Source of the DNA: SKVR01 sp964491395
GTDB lineage: Bacteria; Bacteroidota; Bacteroidia; Bacteroidales; UBA7960
Direction: 5' to 3'
DNA length: 64,000 bases
Assembly (NCBI GenBank): GCA_964491395.1
Contig: CAZBGI010000013.1
Span: 1-64,000 of the forward strand
This document shows, one piece after another, positions 1 through 7,332 of this stretch. The notes below the pieces were generated by a model. That model searched no databases, was not told the DNA's origin, and was given only the letters and a program-made list of their open reading frames with translations. Within the stretch, counting starts at the first letter, position 1; every line of letters starts with the position of its first letter. Made by a program: the position numbers and the translations under genes.

Positions 1-242
1 ACCAATATTCTGCAGCTCTATCATGGTGCAAAAATAGTAAACATCGGGGTATGGCGTTGTTTATTTTTTGGAGCACTTGGCAAGCCTTTTAGGTTGAGAA
101 ACCGAAATGCCGTTTTTATAAACATCTGAATGAACAGTGTATTTTAAACATGAATAAGCTGTTGATGAAGGAAGCCGGAAAGAAAAATAAGGTTTCAACA
201 GAATTATTGGAATAAACTTTTGATGATACGATTTAAATACAA

Positions 243-683
243 TGGAGCTGGATAAAGATACAAAGACATACTAAAGGAAGCTGTTGAAGAAACCAGAACG
301 GCAAGAACAAGCATTGCCCGACAGGTAAATACTGCTGCCATAGGTGTGTATTGTAATCTGGGTAAGCTGCTGTTCAAACATAAAATTGAAAAAGGCCATA
401 GTGCTGGGGTGGTGAACCGACTGTCAACAGACCTGAAAATGGAGTTTCCTGACATGGGTCTTTCTCCCCGAAACCTTTGGAACATGAAAAGATTTTATGA
501 ACGTTATTGCAATGCAAATCCAAAACTGCAACGCTGCGTCGCAGTTTTGCCCTGGATACATAATCTGCTGCTTTTGGAAAAAATTGCCAATGATGACGAA
601 GCCTTGTTTTATGCTCAAAATCCTTAGAATTGGGTTGGTCGAGGGATATTCTTCTTAACTATATTAAGGCAGAAGCATATCAG
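243..683 (+). pseudogene. DUF1016 (YhcG-type) N-terminal domain, decayed remnant
   Basis: The frame open from 256 to 627 encodes a sequence typical of the DUF1016 N-terminal domain (YhcG-like, usually fused to a PDDEXK nuclease): a helical stretch containing IGVYCNLGKLLF, then LSPRNLWNMKRFYERY and a lysine/leucine-rich helix ending in LFYAQ. A stop follows at 625-627, but the family's next motif (LELGWSRDILLNYIKAEAY) continues in another frame from about 620 to 675, so at least one frameshift has occurred. Another lies near 253, because the likely start ATG (243) is in a different frame. The C-terminal nuclease domain is absent: the sequence switches at about 680 to an unrelated MBL-fold remnant. 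It is almost certainly non-functional. Confidence 0.75.
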
Positions 684-995
684 ATTATCAAGACAACCCC
701 AATAACAACGCTCTGGTGGTGTGTTTTCAATTAAATGAAAACACAGTCCTTTTTGCCGGGGATATAGAGAAGAATGCTGAGATGACATTAGTACAATCAT
801 ACCCCTGCCTCAAAACAGACATTCTAAAAATACCTCATCATGGCAGCAGCACTAGTTGGCCCTGCACGGGCAAATCAGATATTAAAAAAAAGACCCTTTG
901 ACAGCCATGATGGTTTGACAGAAATAAGAGGTATCTCTTCACGACAGATAACCGACATGAAAAAGCAGGGCAGAGCTGTGGTTATTCGTCTTTGA
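684..995 (+). pseudogene. MBL-fold/HhH (ComEC-C-terminal-like) protein, truncated and frameshifted
   Basis: From about 684 one frame reads DNPNNNALVVCFQ, then VLFAGDIE and LKIPHHGSS. These are hallmark segments of the metallo-beta-lactamase-fold domain seen in ComEC C-termini and related stand-alone hydrolases (GD and HHGS metal-site motifs). The frame stops at 899-901. In the neighbouring frame the sequence continues as GPARANQILKKRPF, a 'GISSRQITDMKKQGRA' segment and a stop at 993-995, which looks like a ComEA-type helix-hairpin-helix. The parent gene therefore probably had an MBL fold followed by HhH. The N-terminal half of the MBL domain, including HxHxDH, is missing. This is the 3' remnant of a lost gene abutting the DUF1016 remnant. 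Confidence 0.6.
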
Positions 996-1163
996 TGATT
1001 GACTTACAAATGTATTCTGCATCCACTATTTAGAATTCTTTTTTTAATGATAGCTAAGGGCCTATCCCATTGCTTGAAAGCATTCAAAAGGATCGATTAA
1101 GAAATCGTGCTGCATTGACTTTTCTAATATTTCGTTTGTTGTGCTTATTTCGTATATTTCGTT

Positions 1164-1171
1164 TAAATTTG
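1164..1171 (+). promoter_or_regulatory. Bacteroidota -7 element TAAATTTG
   Basis: TAAATTTG matches TAnnTTTG exactly and lies 25 bases before the ATG at 1197. A TTG at 1139-1141 is 22 bases upstream, slightly wider than the usual spacing to a -33 element. It probably drives the HTH gene at 1197. Confidence 0.45.
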
Positions 1172-1196
1172 CTTGTAACTATTAAACTATACCTCC

Positions 1197-1682
1197 ATGC
1201 AAATACTTCATGATATAAATAAGCCGACAAAAGAGGAGCAACAAGCTGCATTGCAATCCTATGATGCTTTAGTTTCTGCGCTGGAACAAATACACGAAAT
1301 CAATCCTGAAATTGAAATTGAAGAAACCCGGAAAAGAATCAGGATACCCTTAAGCGCGTTAAAATTGCTTGTCCAAATATTGAAGGAAACCGGCAAAGGA
1401 AGACCGGTATCCATTGTTCCTGTTGCCACAGAAGTTACCACCCAGGCTGCTGCCGAAATGCTGGGTTGTTCAAGGCCTCATATTGTAAAACTTCTGGAAA
1501 CCGGCCAAATCAAATTCACCAAAGTGGGCAGACACCGCAGAATCAAATATGAGGATATTGTTGCTTATAAAAAACGCATGGAAACGGAGCAGGAGAGCCT
1601 TATCAGTCAGATTATGGATGCAGCCGAAAAAGACGGTTTGTATGATCGGGAGCCATCATATTTATCAGGCAATTCCGAATAG
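1197..1682 (+). CDS. Excisionase-family helix-turn-helix DNA-binding protein (antitoxin-like)
   Basis: This 161-aa protein has an N-terminal helical region (residues 1-75) and an excisionase/MerR-like helix-turn-helix at about 80-130. Key segments are TTQAAAEMLGCSRPHIVKLL and KVGRHRRIKYEDIVAYKKR, in which the RHRR wing precedes the last helix. Proteins of this architecture in Bacteroidota commonly act as the antitoxin or regulator encoded just before a PIN-domain toxin. Here no PIN gene follows. The next gene is an unrelated small antitoxin, so this gene looks orphaned. Sequence-specific DNA binding is well supported by the motif; its partner and target are not visible. A -7 element at 1164-1171 supports independent transcription. 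Confidence 0.8.
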   Translation: MQILHDINKPTKEEQQAALQSYDALVSALEQIHEINPEIEIEETRKRIRIPLSALKLLVQILKETGKGRPVSIVPVATEVTTQAAAEMLGCSRPHIVKLLETGQIKFTKVGRHRRIKYEDIVAYKKRMETEQESLISQIMDAAEKDGLYDREPSYLSGNSE

Positions 1683-1706
1683 ATTACCAGAAGGATTATA
1701 AATTTG

Positions 1707-1714
1707 TATATTTG
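1707..1714 (+). promoter_or_regulatory. Bacteroidota -7 element TATATTTG for the toxin-antitoxin pair
   Basis: TATATTTG is an exact TAnnTTTG match, 15 bases before the ATG at 1730. A TTG codon at 1712 lies inside this element, which argues that translation starts at 1730 instead. Confidence 0.5.
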
Positions 1715-1729
1715 ATAAAACGTAAAACA

Positions 1730-1966
1730 ATGACAACAAAAGAATTAAAACAAAAGTTGATAGATAAGATTAGTGATATAAAAGATAATGATCTTTTAAA
1801 TGATATCAATAAACTAATCGATGATTCGGATTTTGAAAATCAAGTATTCAGACTGAGTGATGAGCATAAAGATGCGATTGATAAAGCAATAAGCCAAATT
1901 GAGCGTGGCGATTATTTAACGAATGAAGAGTCGAATAAAGATATTGACGAATGGTTAAACAAGTAA
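1730..1966 (+). CDS. Small antitoxin of a ParE/RelE-type module
   Basis: This 78-aa acidic, lysine-rich, helical protein (MTTKELKQKLIDKISDIKD...) ends in DIDEWLNK. Its size, its SQIERGDYLTNEES segment and its position directly before a ParE/RelE toxin identify it as the antitoxin. By family analogy its C-terminal part should wrap and neutralise the toxin, and the N-terminal helices should dimerise. I prefer the ATG at 1730 to the in-frame TTG at 1712 because the latter falls in the -7 element. The last 16 bases overlap the toxin start at 1951, so the two genes are translationally coupled. The codon usage is AT-rich compared with the flanking core genes, as is common for mobile addiction modules. 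Confidence 0.8.
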   Translation: MTTKELKQKLIDKISDIKDNDLLNDINKLIDDSDFENQVFRLSDEHKDAIDKAISQIERGDYLTNEESNKDIDEWLNK

Positions 1967-2259
1967 TCTGGTCAAGAACTGCACATAATGACAGAATAGA
2001 AATCCTTGACTATTGGATGAAAAGGAACAAATCTAGTGCTTACAGCAAAAGATTGAATCAAGTATTTGAAAATACAGTTGAGTTAATCAGTAAACATCCC
2101 AATATTGGCAAGCAAACAGAAATAGAAGGCATTCGATATAAGGTAATTAAAGATTATTTATTGACATACCGTGAATCGGTTCAATTTATCGAGATATTGA
2201 CAATTTGGGATAGCAGGCAGGATCCGATTAAATTTGATAGCATCATCAAAAGGTTTTAA
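1951..2259 (+). CDS. ParE/RelE-family toxin
   Basis: This 102-aa basic protein has the ParE/RelE layout. An N-terminal strand-helix (VIWSRTAHNDRIEILDYW) is followed by a long helix with KRLNQVFENTVELISKHPNIGKQ, then C-terminal strands with GIRYKVIKDYLLTYRES and ILTIWDSRQDP. The WDSRQDP end is typical of the Bacteroidota members of the family. ParE members poison gyrase and RelE members cleave ribosome-bound mRNA; the sequence alone does not tell which applies here. The gene overlaps the 3' end of its antitoxin gene by 16 bases, the classic type II arrangement, and it appears intact. Confidence 0.88.
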   Translation: MVKQVIWSRTAHNDRIEILDYWMKRNKSSAYSKRLNQVFENTVELISKHPNIGKQTEIEGIRYKVIKDYLLTYRESVQFIEILTIWDSRQDPIKFDSIIKRF

Positions 2260-2616
2260 AGCATCCAGGGAGGATTGCAATAGATTAAAAAACATGCAGA
2301 ATACTACTGGGATATGCGGTTTTTGCACAAAACTTACCGTTTAGATTCTAAATCCCATGAATCCCCTTAAGCTACATATATTTCACAATCACCCCACCGA
2401 CCCCGACCTTATCAGTGCATAAACCCATTGCTGCCATCCCGAATATATAAAGGAAACAGCCTTTCGTTTTGAATTAAGCTGTGCGCATCCCCAGCATCGC
2501 TATCCATTGGAAGGGCGCATGCCCTGAGAGAAAACAGCATTAGCCTACTTTCAATCGTTAATAAACAAAAAGTTTTATGCTACACTAAAAGTTTTTTTTT
2601 CGAAAAAACCTTGCAT
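2260..2616 (+). other. Gene-poor spacer
   Basis: I see no credible coding sequence here. Short open stretches (for example around 2470-2570, reading AHPQHRYPLEGRMP in one frame) could be the worn remains of a gene but are too short to assign. Confidence 0.4.
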
Positions 2617-2641
2617 TACGATTTTTTTCGTATTACATTTG
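2611..2641 (+). promoter_or_regulatory. Promoter of the BlaI/M56 operon (TTG-N20-TACATTTG)
   Basis: TTG at 2611-2613 and TACATTTG at 2634-2641 are separated by 20 bases, matching the Bacteroidota -33/-7 spacing. Transcription should start near 2648, leaving a leader of only about a dozen bases before the ATG at 2661. Confidence 0.65.
2617..2632 (+). promoter_or_regulatory. BlaI-type operator 1 (TACGA-N6-TCGTA)
   Basis: This 16-base inverted repeat, TACGA-N6-TCGTA, lies between the -33 and -7 elements. An identical pair of half-sites occurs at 2643-2658, 26 bases downstream. BlaI/MecI dimers bind short dyads of this kind, so it is probably the autoregulatory operator. Confidence 0.65.
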
Positions 2642-2642
2642 T

Positions 2643-2658
2643 TACGAAATTTATCGTA
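2643..2658 (+). promoter_or_regulatory. BlaI-type operator 2 (TACGA-N6-TCGTA)
   Basis: This is the second copy of the TACGA-N6-TCGTA dyad. It spans the predicted transcription start and ends two bases before the start codon at 2661. With operator 1 it brackets the -7 element, so a bound repressor would block polymerase on both sides. Confidence 0.65.
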
Positions 2659-2660
2659 CT

Positions 2661-3050
2661 ATGGCAAAAAACAAAAAATACCATCCCACAGAAAGCGAAC
2701 TGGAAATCCTGCAAATACTCTGGCAGAAAGAGCAGGCCACAGTTAGGGATGTGCATGAAGTACTGGAAAATGTAAAAGACACCGGCTACACTACCACCCT
2801 GAAGACCATGCAAAACATGACCGAAAAGGGACTCCTGGAACGGGATACCGATGCTCGTACACACGTGTACCGTCCGTTACTCACCAGAGAGAAAACCCAG
2901 GAGAGTGTGCTCAACAAAATGCTAAACGGGCTATTTAAAGGTTCAGAAAGCAACCTCGTGTTGGGGGCATTATCCCGCAAAGAACTTTCACAAGAAGAGC
3001 TGCAGGAAATCAAAGACTACCTGAAACAATTTGAAAAGAAACAGCCATGA
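2661..3050 (+). CDS. BlaI/MecI/CopY-family transcriptional repressor
   Basis: This 129-aa protein has an N-terminal winged helix (residues about 7-75: PTESELEILQILWQKEQATVRDVHEVL, then YTTTLKTMQNMTEKGLLERD and the wing RTHVYRPLL). A C-terminal helical dimerisation segment ends in EIKDYLKQFEKKQP. In this family the dimer represses its own operon until the partner M56 membrane protease triggers its cleavage. The partner gene follows with a 4-base ATGA overlap (3047-3050), so the two are co-translated. Two matching dyads at 2617-2632 and 2643-2658 are the likely binding sites. The inducer is unknown: the operon carries no beta-lactamase, so a resistance role should not be assumed. Confidence 0.93.
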   Translation: MAKNKKYHPTESELEILQILWQKEQATVRDVHEVLENVKDTGYTTTLKTMQNMTEKGLLERDTDARTHVYRPLLTREKTQESVLNKMLNGLFKGSESNLVLGALSRKELSQEELQEIKDYLKQFEKKQP

Positions 3051-4708
3051 GCATGATAGACTACATACCCGACCCCTTTATCAATGCTCTGGCATGGAGC
3101 ATCATTCACTCGTTGTGGCAGTTTATACTCATTGCCCTGCTGTGGCAAGTATCGATGGGTTTGGCCCGCAAGGCTCCTGCCATGGTAAAGCAAAATCTGA
3201 GCATATTTGCCTTGGCACTCATGCCTGTAGCATTCCTCATTACTTTCATCCGGCAATACCAGATATACAGTCGTGTGCAGCGAATAGCATTTGTGGAGTT
3301 TGCAGAGCAGTTTCAGCAACCCCTGGCAGGCACAGACGCTCTGTTTCTGTTACCCAAAGAAAACAATCTTATCAACCGTTGGCTGGAAGCTTACAGCCCT
3401 TTCATCACCGGATTATACATAGCGGGCATTGTTCTGTTTTCTGTGTATTTCATTATCAGTTACACCAGGGTTTACAACCTAAAGCGAAACGATCTCAGCC
3501 CTCTGCCTCCCGGCTGGATGGAAGTAGTTTTGTTGGCCAGAGAAAAAGCCGGAATTATAAAAACAATAAAAATCCGACTTTCTTCCCGCGTATCGGTTCC
3601 GGTAGTGGCAGGATTCTTCAAACCGGTAGTACTTTTCCCCCTGGCGGTAGCTTCCTCTCTCACGCTGGAGCAGGTGGAAGAAATTCTGCTGCATGAATTG
3701 TATCATATTCGTTGTAAAGATCATTACATCAACACACTTCAGCACATGCTGGAAATATTATTCTTCTATCATCCGGTAACCTGGTGGATATCGCAGGTAC
3801 TGAGCACCCAAAGAGAAAGCAAGGTAGATGAATGGGTAGTGCGGCAAACCGACAATCCGGTAAATTATGCGCAAACCCTTTTATCACTGGAAGAAAATCG
3901 CAACCTGAATACACAAATGGCCCTTGCGGCCACAACATCCCAATCTTCTTTATTTAACAGAATCAAAAATATCATGACCATGAAAACAAGAAAGTTCAAA
4001 TCAGGACAAAAAATCGCCGCCATGCTCGTAGTAGCAGTAGCTGCCATTTCACTGGCATGGATCAACCCTGCCGCAGTATTATTCTACAATGCACCCGACG
4101 AAACCAACATTTTCGAAACCGACTCCCAGCCCTTAGCCCTGGCACAGGCGCAGGAAAGTGTGCCGGAGCCTCCGAAATCTGAACCCCGCAGGATAGTGCT
4201 GGAAAACGGAAACTCTGTTGCCTGGACAGATCTCTCTGAGGAAGAGAAAGAAGAGGTGAAACAGGCTCTTCAGGAGGCTCAGGTGGCTGTGCGCGAAGCC
4301 ATGGAGGAAGTACGTGCAGAATTTGAATCGGAAGAATTTAAAAAAGAGATGCAAAAAGCCCGCGAAGAAGTCAGAAAGGCAATGGAAGAAATTAATAACG
4401 ATGAATTCAAAGCGGAAATGCACCAGGCACGTGAAGAGGTTAGAATGGCCCTTGCGGAAATAGACGCAGCTTTATCTGACGAAGAGTTTGAGAATGAAAT
4501 GCGGGAAGTTTCTGCAGAGCTTCAGAATGCTTTTAAAGAACTGGAGAAAATTGACTGGAGTGAAATGGGAGAAGAAATGGATATCATCATGGAGGAAGTG
4601 GGCAAATCCATGGAAATCATTGGCCCTACCCTTCAGGAAGTTTTCAGAGAACTGGATTTTGAAGAAATCATGAAAGAAGCAGAAAAGCAGAATCAAAAAG
4701 AACAATAA
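3047..4708 (+). CDS. M56-family (BlaR1-like) membrane metallopeptidase with repetitive charged C-terminus
   Basis: This 553-aa protein starts with the IHSLWQ motif and membrane segments (about 15-35, 40-65, 115-140) typical of M56 peptidases. A cytoplasmic zinc site follows, HELYH at residues 216-220, with the downstream FFYHPVTWW segment and the ESKVDEWV glutamate region. Another membrane segment lies at about 322-345. After it there is no penicillin-binding sensor domain as in BlaR1. Instead about 190 residues of acidic, helical repeats follow (units like EEFKKEMQKAREEVRKAMEEI near 425, 450 and 480). The protein presumably cleaves or activates cleavage of the BlaI-type repressor encoded just upstream. 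The outer charged region may sense the envelope; that part is inference. Confidence 0.9.
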   Translation: MSMIDYIPDPFINALAWSIIHSLWQFILIALLWQVSMGLARKAPAMVKQNLSIFALALMPVAFLITFIRQYQIYSRVQRIAFVEFAEQFQQPLAGTDALFLLPKENNLINRWLEAYSPFITGLYIAGIVLFSVYFIISYTRVYNLKRNDLSPLPPGWMEVVLLAREKAGIIKTIKIRLSSRVSVPVVAGFFKPVVLFPLAVASSLTLEQVEEILLHELYHIRCKDHYINTLQHMLEILFFYHPVTWWISQVLSTQRESKVDEWVVRQTDNPVNYAQTLLSLEENRNLNTQMALAATTSQSSLFNRIKNIMTMKTRKFKSGQKIAAMLVVAVAAISLAWINPAAVLFYNAPDETNIFETDSQPLALAQAQESVPEPPKSEPRRIVLENGNSVAWTDLSEEEKEEVKQALQEAQVAVREAMEEVRAEFESEEFKKEMQKAREEVRKAMEEINNDEFKAEMHQAREEVRMALAEIDAALSDEEFENEMREVSAELQNAFKELEKIDWSEMGEEMDIIMEEVGKSMEIIGPTLQEVFRELDFEEIMKEAEKQNQKEQ

Positions 4709-5366
4709 CCTTCAGCCTCTTAACCAAACCAATACCCAATGACAAGCATTTCCGTCCGGTGTTCATTGCCCCGGGTAATGCCTTGATAAACTCGTTGTTC
4801 CAGCGACTTATCCAGTTCTGTATTGCCATTTTAAATTCTTCTCTGGGGCAAAAAGAAACCGGAAGTCACGCACAGGGATTCGAAAACTCTTACTTTACTG
4901 CTTGCCGGGGTTTCCTTCGTTAAGATAGGTGGCATTAACATCAATCCATTGCCTTCCCTGCAGACTGAGACACGTATTCCCTGGTCTGAGGGGAGGGCAT
5001 CGGAAACCCTTCAGGCATCAAGCAATTTTTAGCCGGTAAGCCGATTGATCTCAGCAATGCCCATCAAAACAAAAATATCATCCTCCACATGAAAGATGGC
5101 CATACAATGGCTTTACAGTCTGATTAATCTTCATATACCTTTGATGTTGCTTTATATTTATTCATTGTTCGTCCTTTTTCTTTGACTTGCATTTATTCAT
5201 CACCTGGAAGGAAGAACCCAATAAAATACGGGCAGGCTCACCCTATAAACCCTTTTGGTCTTATCTTATTTTATTCTTTTTTCATACTTATAATTTGATA
5301 TTTGGGTAGATATTTATTAATTTTACGTAAGTTTTCAACTAATAATCAAACCCAAAAAACAGTATT
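4709..5366 (+). other. Gene-poor spacer with a possible gene remnant
   Basis: There is no intact gene. One frame from 5014 to 5127 reads GIKQFLAGKPIDLSNAHQ followed by KNIILH and a stop, with no start codon. Segments just upstream (about 4900-4960, reading LLAGVSFVKIGGININ) sit in a different phase. This looks like the worn end of a secreted-protein gene, of unrecognised family. AT-rich DNA from about 5240 on probably holds the promoter of the gene at 5367. Confidence 0.4.
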
Positions 5367-6068
5367 ATGAGAAAATATGTCATAACAGCGTTCGTGCTTT
5401 TTATATCATTCGGACTATTCGCACAGGATTGCGATTTATACATTCCCCTGGAAGAAGGGAAAGGTTTTCAATACCAGAGTTTTAACAAACGAGACAAGCT
5501 GGAGGGTATTAATGAAGTCATCATCAAAGACGTAAGCAGAAAATCCGATCGCACAGAGGCCCTTATGCAGGCCAAATATTACGATAGCAAGGAAAAGTTG
5601 CTGCATGAAGGGGAATACATGATAGTCTGCAGTGGCAATGAGCTTATCATCGACATGCAATCTATGATGGATCAGGCACAGCTTGAATCCTTTGAAGGGA
5701 TGGAAATAAGCCTGACCACTGTTGATAATCTTACCATCCCGGGAAATATAAGTGTTGGTGACAAACTACCCGATGGAAAAATGGAGATGGAGGTCACTAC
5801 GGGAGGAGAAACCATGTCTGAAATGGACTTCATTACACGCAACAGAACTGTAGAAGGAAAAGAAGATCTCACCACCCCTGCAGGTACTTTCGATTGCTAT
5901 AAAATCACCTACGAAAATGTAATGGACACCCGCACCATGGGCATCAACCGGGAAACGGTTACGAAAGGAGTGGAATACTTCTCACCCGGTGTAGGCAATG
6001 TGCGCAGCGAATTCTATGACGACAAAGACCGCCTTCAGAGCTATACAGTTTTAAGTAAGATTTATTAG
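5367..6068 (+). CDS. Secreted TapB/DUF3108-like protein
   Basis: This 233-aa protein has a clear signal peptide (MRKYVITAFVLFISFGLFAQ, cleavage about residue 20) with the Bacteroidota-typical FAQ end. The mature part is beta-rich and opens with CDLYIPLEEGKGFQYQSFN. It carries TTPAGTFDCYKITYE and GVEYFSPGVGNVRSEFYD, segments shared by TapB and DUF3108-like exported proteins, whose function is poorly defined. It stands alone between a spacer and a minus-strand membrane gene and is followed by a strong hairpin at 6090-6133. Family placement comes from the C-terminal motifs; a binding or envelope-structure role is inference. Confidence 0.7.
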   Translation: MRKYVITAFVLFISFGLFAQDCDLYIPLEEGKGFQYQSFNKRDKLEGINEVIIKDVSRKSDRTEALMQAKYYDSKEKLLHEGEYMIVCSGNELIIDMQSMMDQAQLESFEGMEISLTTVDNLTIPGNISVGDKLPDGKMEMEVTTGGETMSEMDFITRNRTVEGKEDLTTPAGTFDCYKITYENVMDTRTMGINRETVTKGVEYFSPGVGNVRSEFYDDKDRLQSYTVLSKIY

Positions 6069-6089
6069 AATCGATTTAATGTGTAAACC

Positions 6090-6133
6090 AAAAGCCACAA
6101 CAAAACGGTTAGCAGGTTTTGTTGTGGCTTTTT
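6090..6133 (+). terminator. Intrinsic terminator after the TapB-like gene
   Basis: A perfect 17-base stem (AAAAGCCACAACAAAAC at 6090-6106 pairing with 6116-6132) with a 9-base loop runs straight into a T tract. It also has A-rich bases on the other side, so it may act in both directions between the convergent genes ending at 6068 and 6171. Confidence 0.85.
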
Positions 6134-6170
6134 TGTGTGATGCATTGAGAAATTATGCACCCTGAATTTA

Positions 6171-6608
6171 TCAAAACATAGCAATAGTACCTGCAAATAA
6201 AAAGACTACCAGATAGATTCCCAATACAATGATGGCAAGAATTCCCATAAACTGATAATGCATCTTCAGGTAGGAAAGAGCCTTGGTTAGCAATCTGCTG
6301 TTGCTTTCAACAATGGCTTTCTTGGTCAGTATCGAAAACCGGAGTAAAAAGTAGATAGGAAAGAAATAAATGGCCATCACAACCAACATTGGAATTAAAC
6401 TAAGATAACCCGTATTAAAAGGAAGATCTGAGGCTGCTCCCATGAAAAACAATCCAATGACAACTGCCACTATCATTAATCCAATAAAGACTAACCCCAA
6501 AACGGATAAAAACATGGTCCACTTCCGGGTTTCATTTAAATGCAGTTTTCCGTGATGCTCAAGTTCCAGTAATTTGGGTTCTTCAATGTGGGAGTTTTGG
6601 TTTTCCAT
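6171..6608 (-). CDS. DUF5362-like multi-pass membrane protein
   Basis: This 145-aa protein begins with a hydrophilic N-terminus (about 30 residues) and has four hydrophobic segments: about 32-55 (MFLSVLGLVFIGLMIVAVVIGLFF), 67-90 (LSLIPMLVVMAIYFFPIYFLL), a shorter amphipathic stretch, and 118-143. Its length, the KWTMFLSVLG segment and the FPIYFLLRFS..TKKAI..SNSRLLTKAL region fit the small DUF5362 family of Bacteroidota. No function is known for the family. It is monocistronic, faces the TapB-like gene and shares its bidirectional terminator. A run of about 14 A residues near 6653-6667 lies upstream of its start. Confidence 0.6.
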   Translation of the reverse strand: MENQNSHIEEPKLLELEHHGKLHLNETRKWTMFLSVLGLVFIGLMIVAVVIGLFFMGAASDLPFNTGYLSLIPMLVVMAIYFFPIYFLLRFSILTKKAIVESNSRLLTKALSYLKMHYQFMGILAIIVLGIYLVVFLFAGTIAMF

Positions 6609-6916
6609 AATTTGATTTTTTAATGATTAAATTTTGAAAACATATTGGGTTCAAAAAAAAAAAAAAAGACCTCAAACATTTTTCAGAACGTTTCTATCTT
6701 CTTTGATGCATATTAAAAGTTATTAGGCTTGAAAAAACAGCTTTAGCATATTAATATAAACAAAGATATAATATTACAATTAATTTACCTTACAAAATAC
6801 TCCCTGCAGTAATTTTTTATTCAGGGCAGTAGCAAAACCTGATTAGCCAGGCAAAAAAAAAGCTGTTCCTATTGTTATATAGGGGTATCTGATTTCTATT
6901 AACAGCCAATTTCTGT
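6609..6916. other. AT-rich spacer
   Basis: This is AT-rich DNA with two A homopolymers (near 6653-6667 and 6856-6864) and no supported gene. It separates the minus-strand DUF5362-like gene from small plus-strand ORFs. Confidence 0.4.
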
Positions 6917-7141
6917 ATGTATTCCGGACGATATAGTAAAACAACGATTAACATTTGTTATATTTTAGTTAAATTTTGCATTTTTGACGTTATATTATTG
7001 ACAACTTCAGATGAACAGCGTAACTTTAATAAAGAGTCTGCAATTACATTGAGAAGGGTAAAACTTATCCTCAAAATTTGTGCAATTGGTTGGGGTGCGG
7101 CTTGGGGCTCTGGAACTGCTCTTTTATATCAATTAATGTGA
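6917..7141 (+). CDS. Small hypothetical protein (doubtful)
   Basis: This 74-aa frame has a hydrophobic stretch near the N-terminus (INICYILVKFCIFDVILL) and a second one at the end (LILKICAIGWGAAWGSGTALLYQLM). It resembles no family I know. The base composition is AT-rich, unlike the contractile system downstream. It ends eight bases before the start of a second small membrane ORF, so the two may form a pair. The true start is uncertain. It could equally be a random open frame. Confidence 0.3.
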   Translation: MYSGRYSKTTINICYILVKFCIFDVILLTTSDEQRNFNKESAITLRRVKLILKICAIGWGAAWGSGTALLYQLM

Positions 7142-7149
7142 CATAATAT

Positions 7150-7332
7150 ATGAGAAAATATAGCAATATTATTATTTTTATTTTGGTCTATGTAGTTTTT
7201 TCAATAGTTTATTACCTTATTAATAGAAAGGAAATTAACAACACAAATAATTATGAATTCTTAATATATGGCTTAATTGGTGCATCAGCAGTTATTTTTG
7301 TCCCCCTTATTTTAAAACTATTAAAAAAGTAA
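7150..7332 (+). CDS. Small two-helix membrane protein
   Basis: This 60-aa protein consists of two transmembrane helices (residues about 6-24, IIIFILVYVVFSIVYYLI, and 37-56, FLIYGLIGASAVIFVPLIL). They are joined by an Asn/Lys-rich loop and followed by KKLK-like positive residues, the expected topology for a real small membrane protein. I recognise no family. It follows the 6917 ORF by eight bases and precedes the contractile injection locus by about 330 bases. Low-GC composition hints at horizontal origin. Confidence 0.45.
   Translation: MRKYSNIIIFILVYVVFSIVYYLINRKEINNTNNYEFLIYGLIGASAVIFVPLILKLLKK

Noticed and set aside
3031..3696. A 221-codon frame overlapping the start of the M56 peptidase gene
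   Set aside because: Rich in His, Cys, Arg and Ser with no domain; it lies wholly within the well-supported BlaI and M56 genes in another frame.
2661..4708. Beta-lactam resistance operon
   Set aside because: The regulator/protease pair is BlaI/BlaR1-like, but no beta-lactamase or PBP gene follows and the protease lacks the beta-lactam sensor domain. The class C-type hydrolase at 41316-43010 is distant and has no matching operator that I could see.
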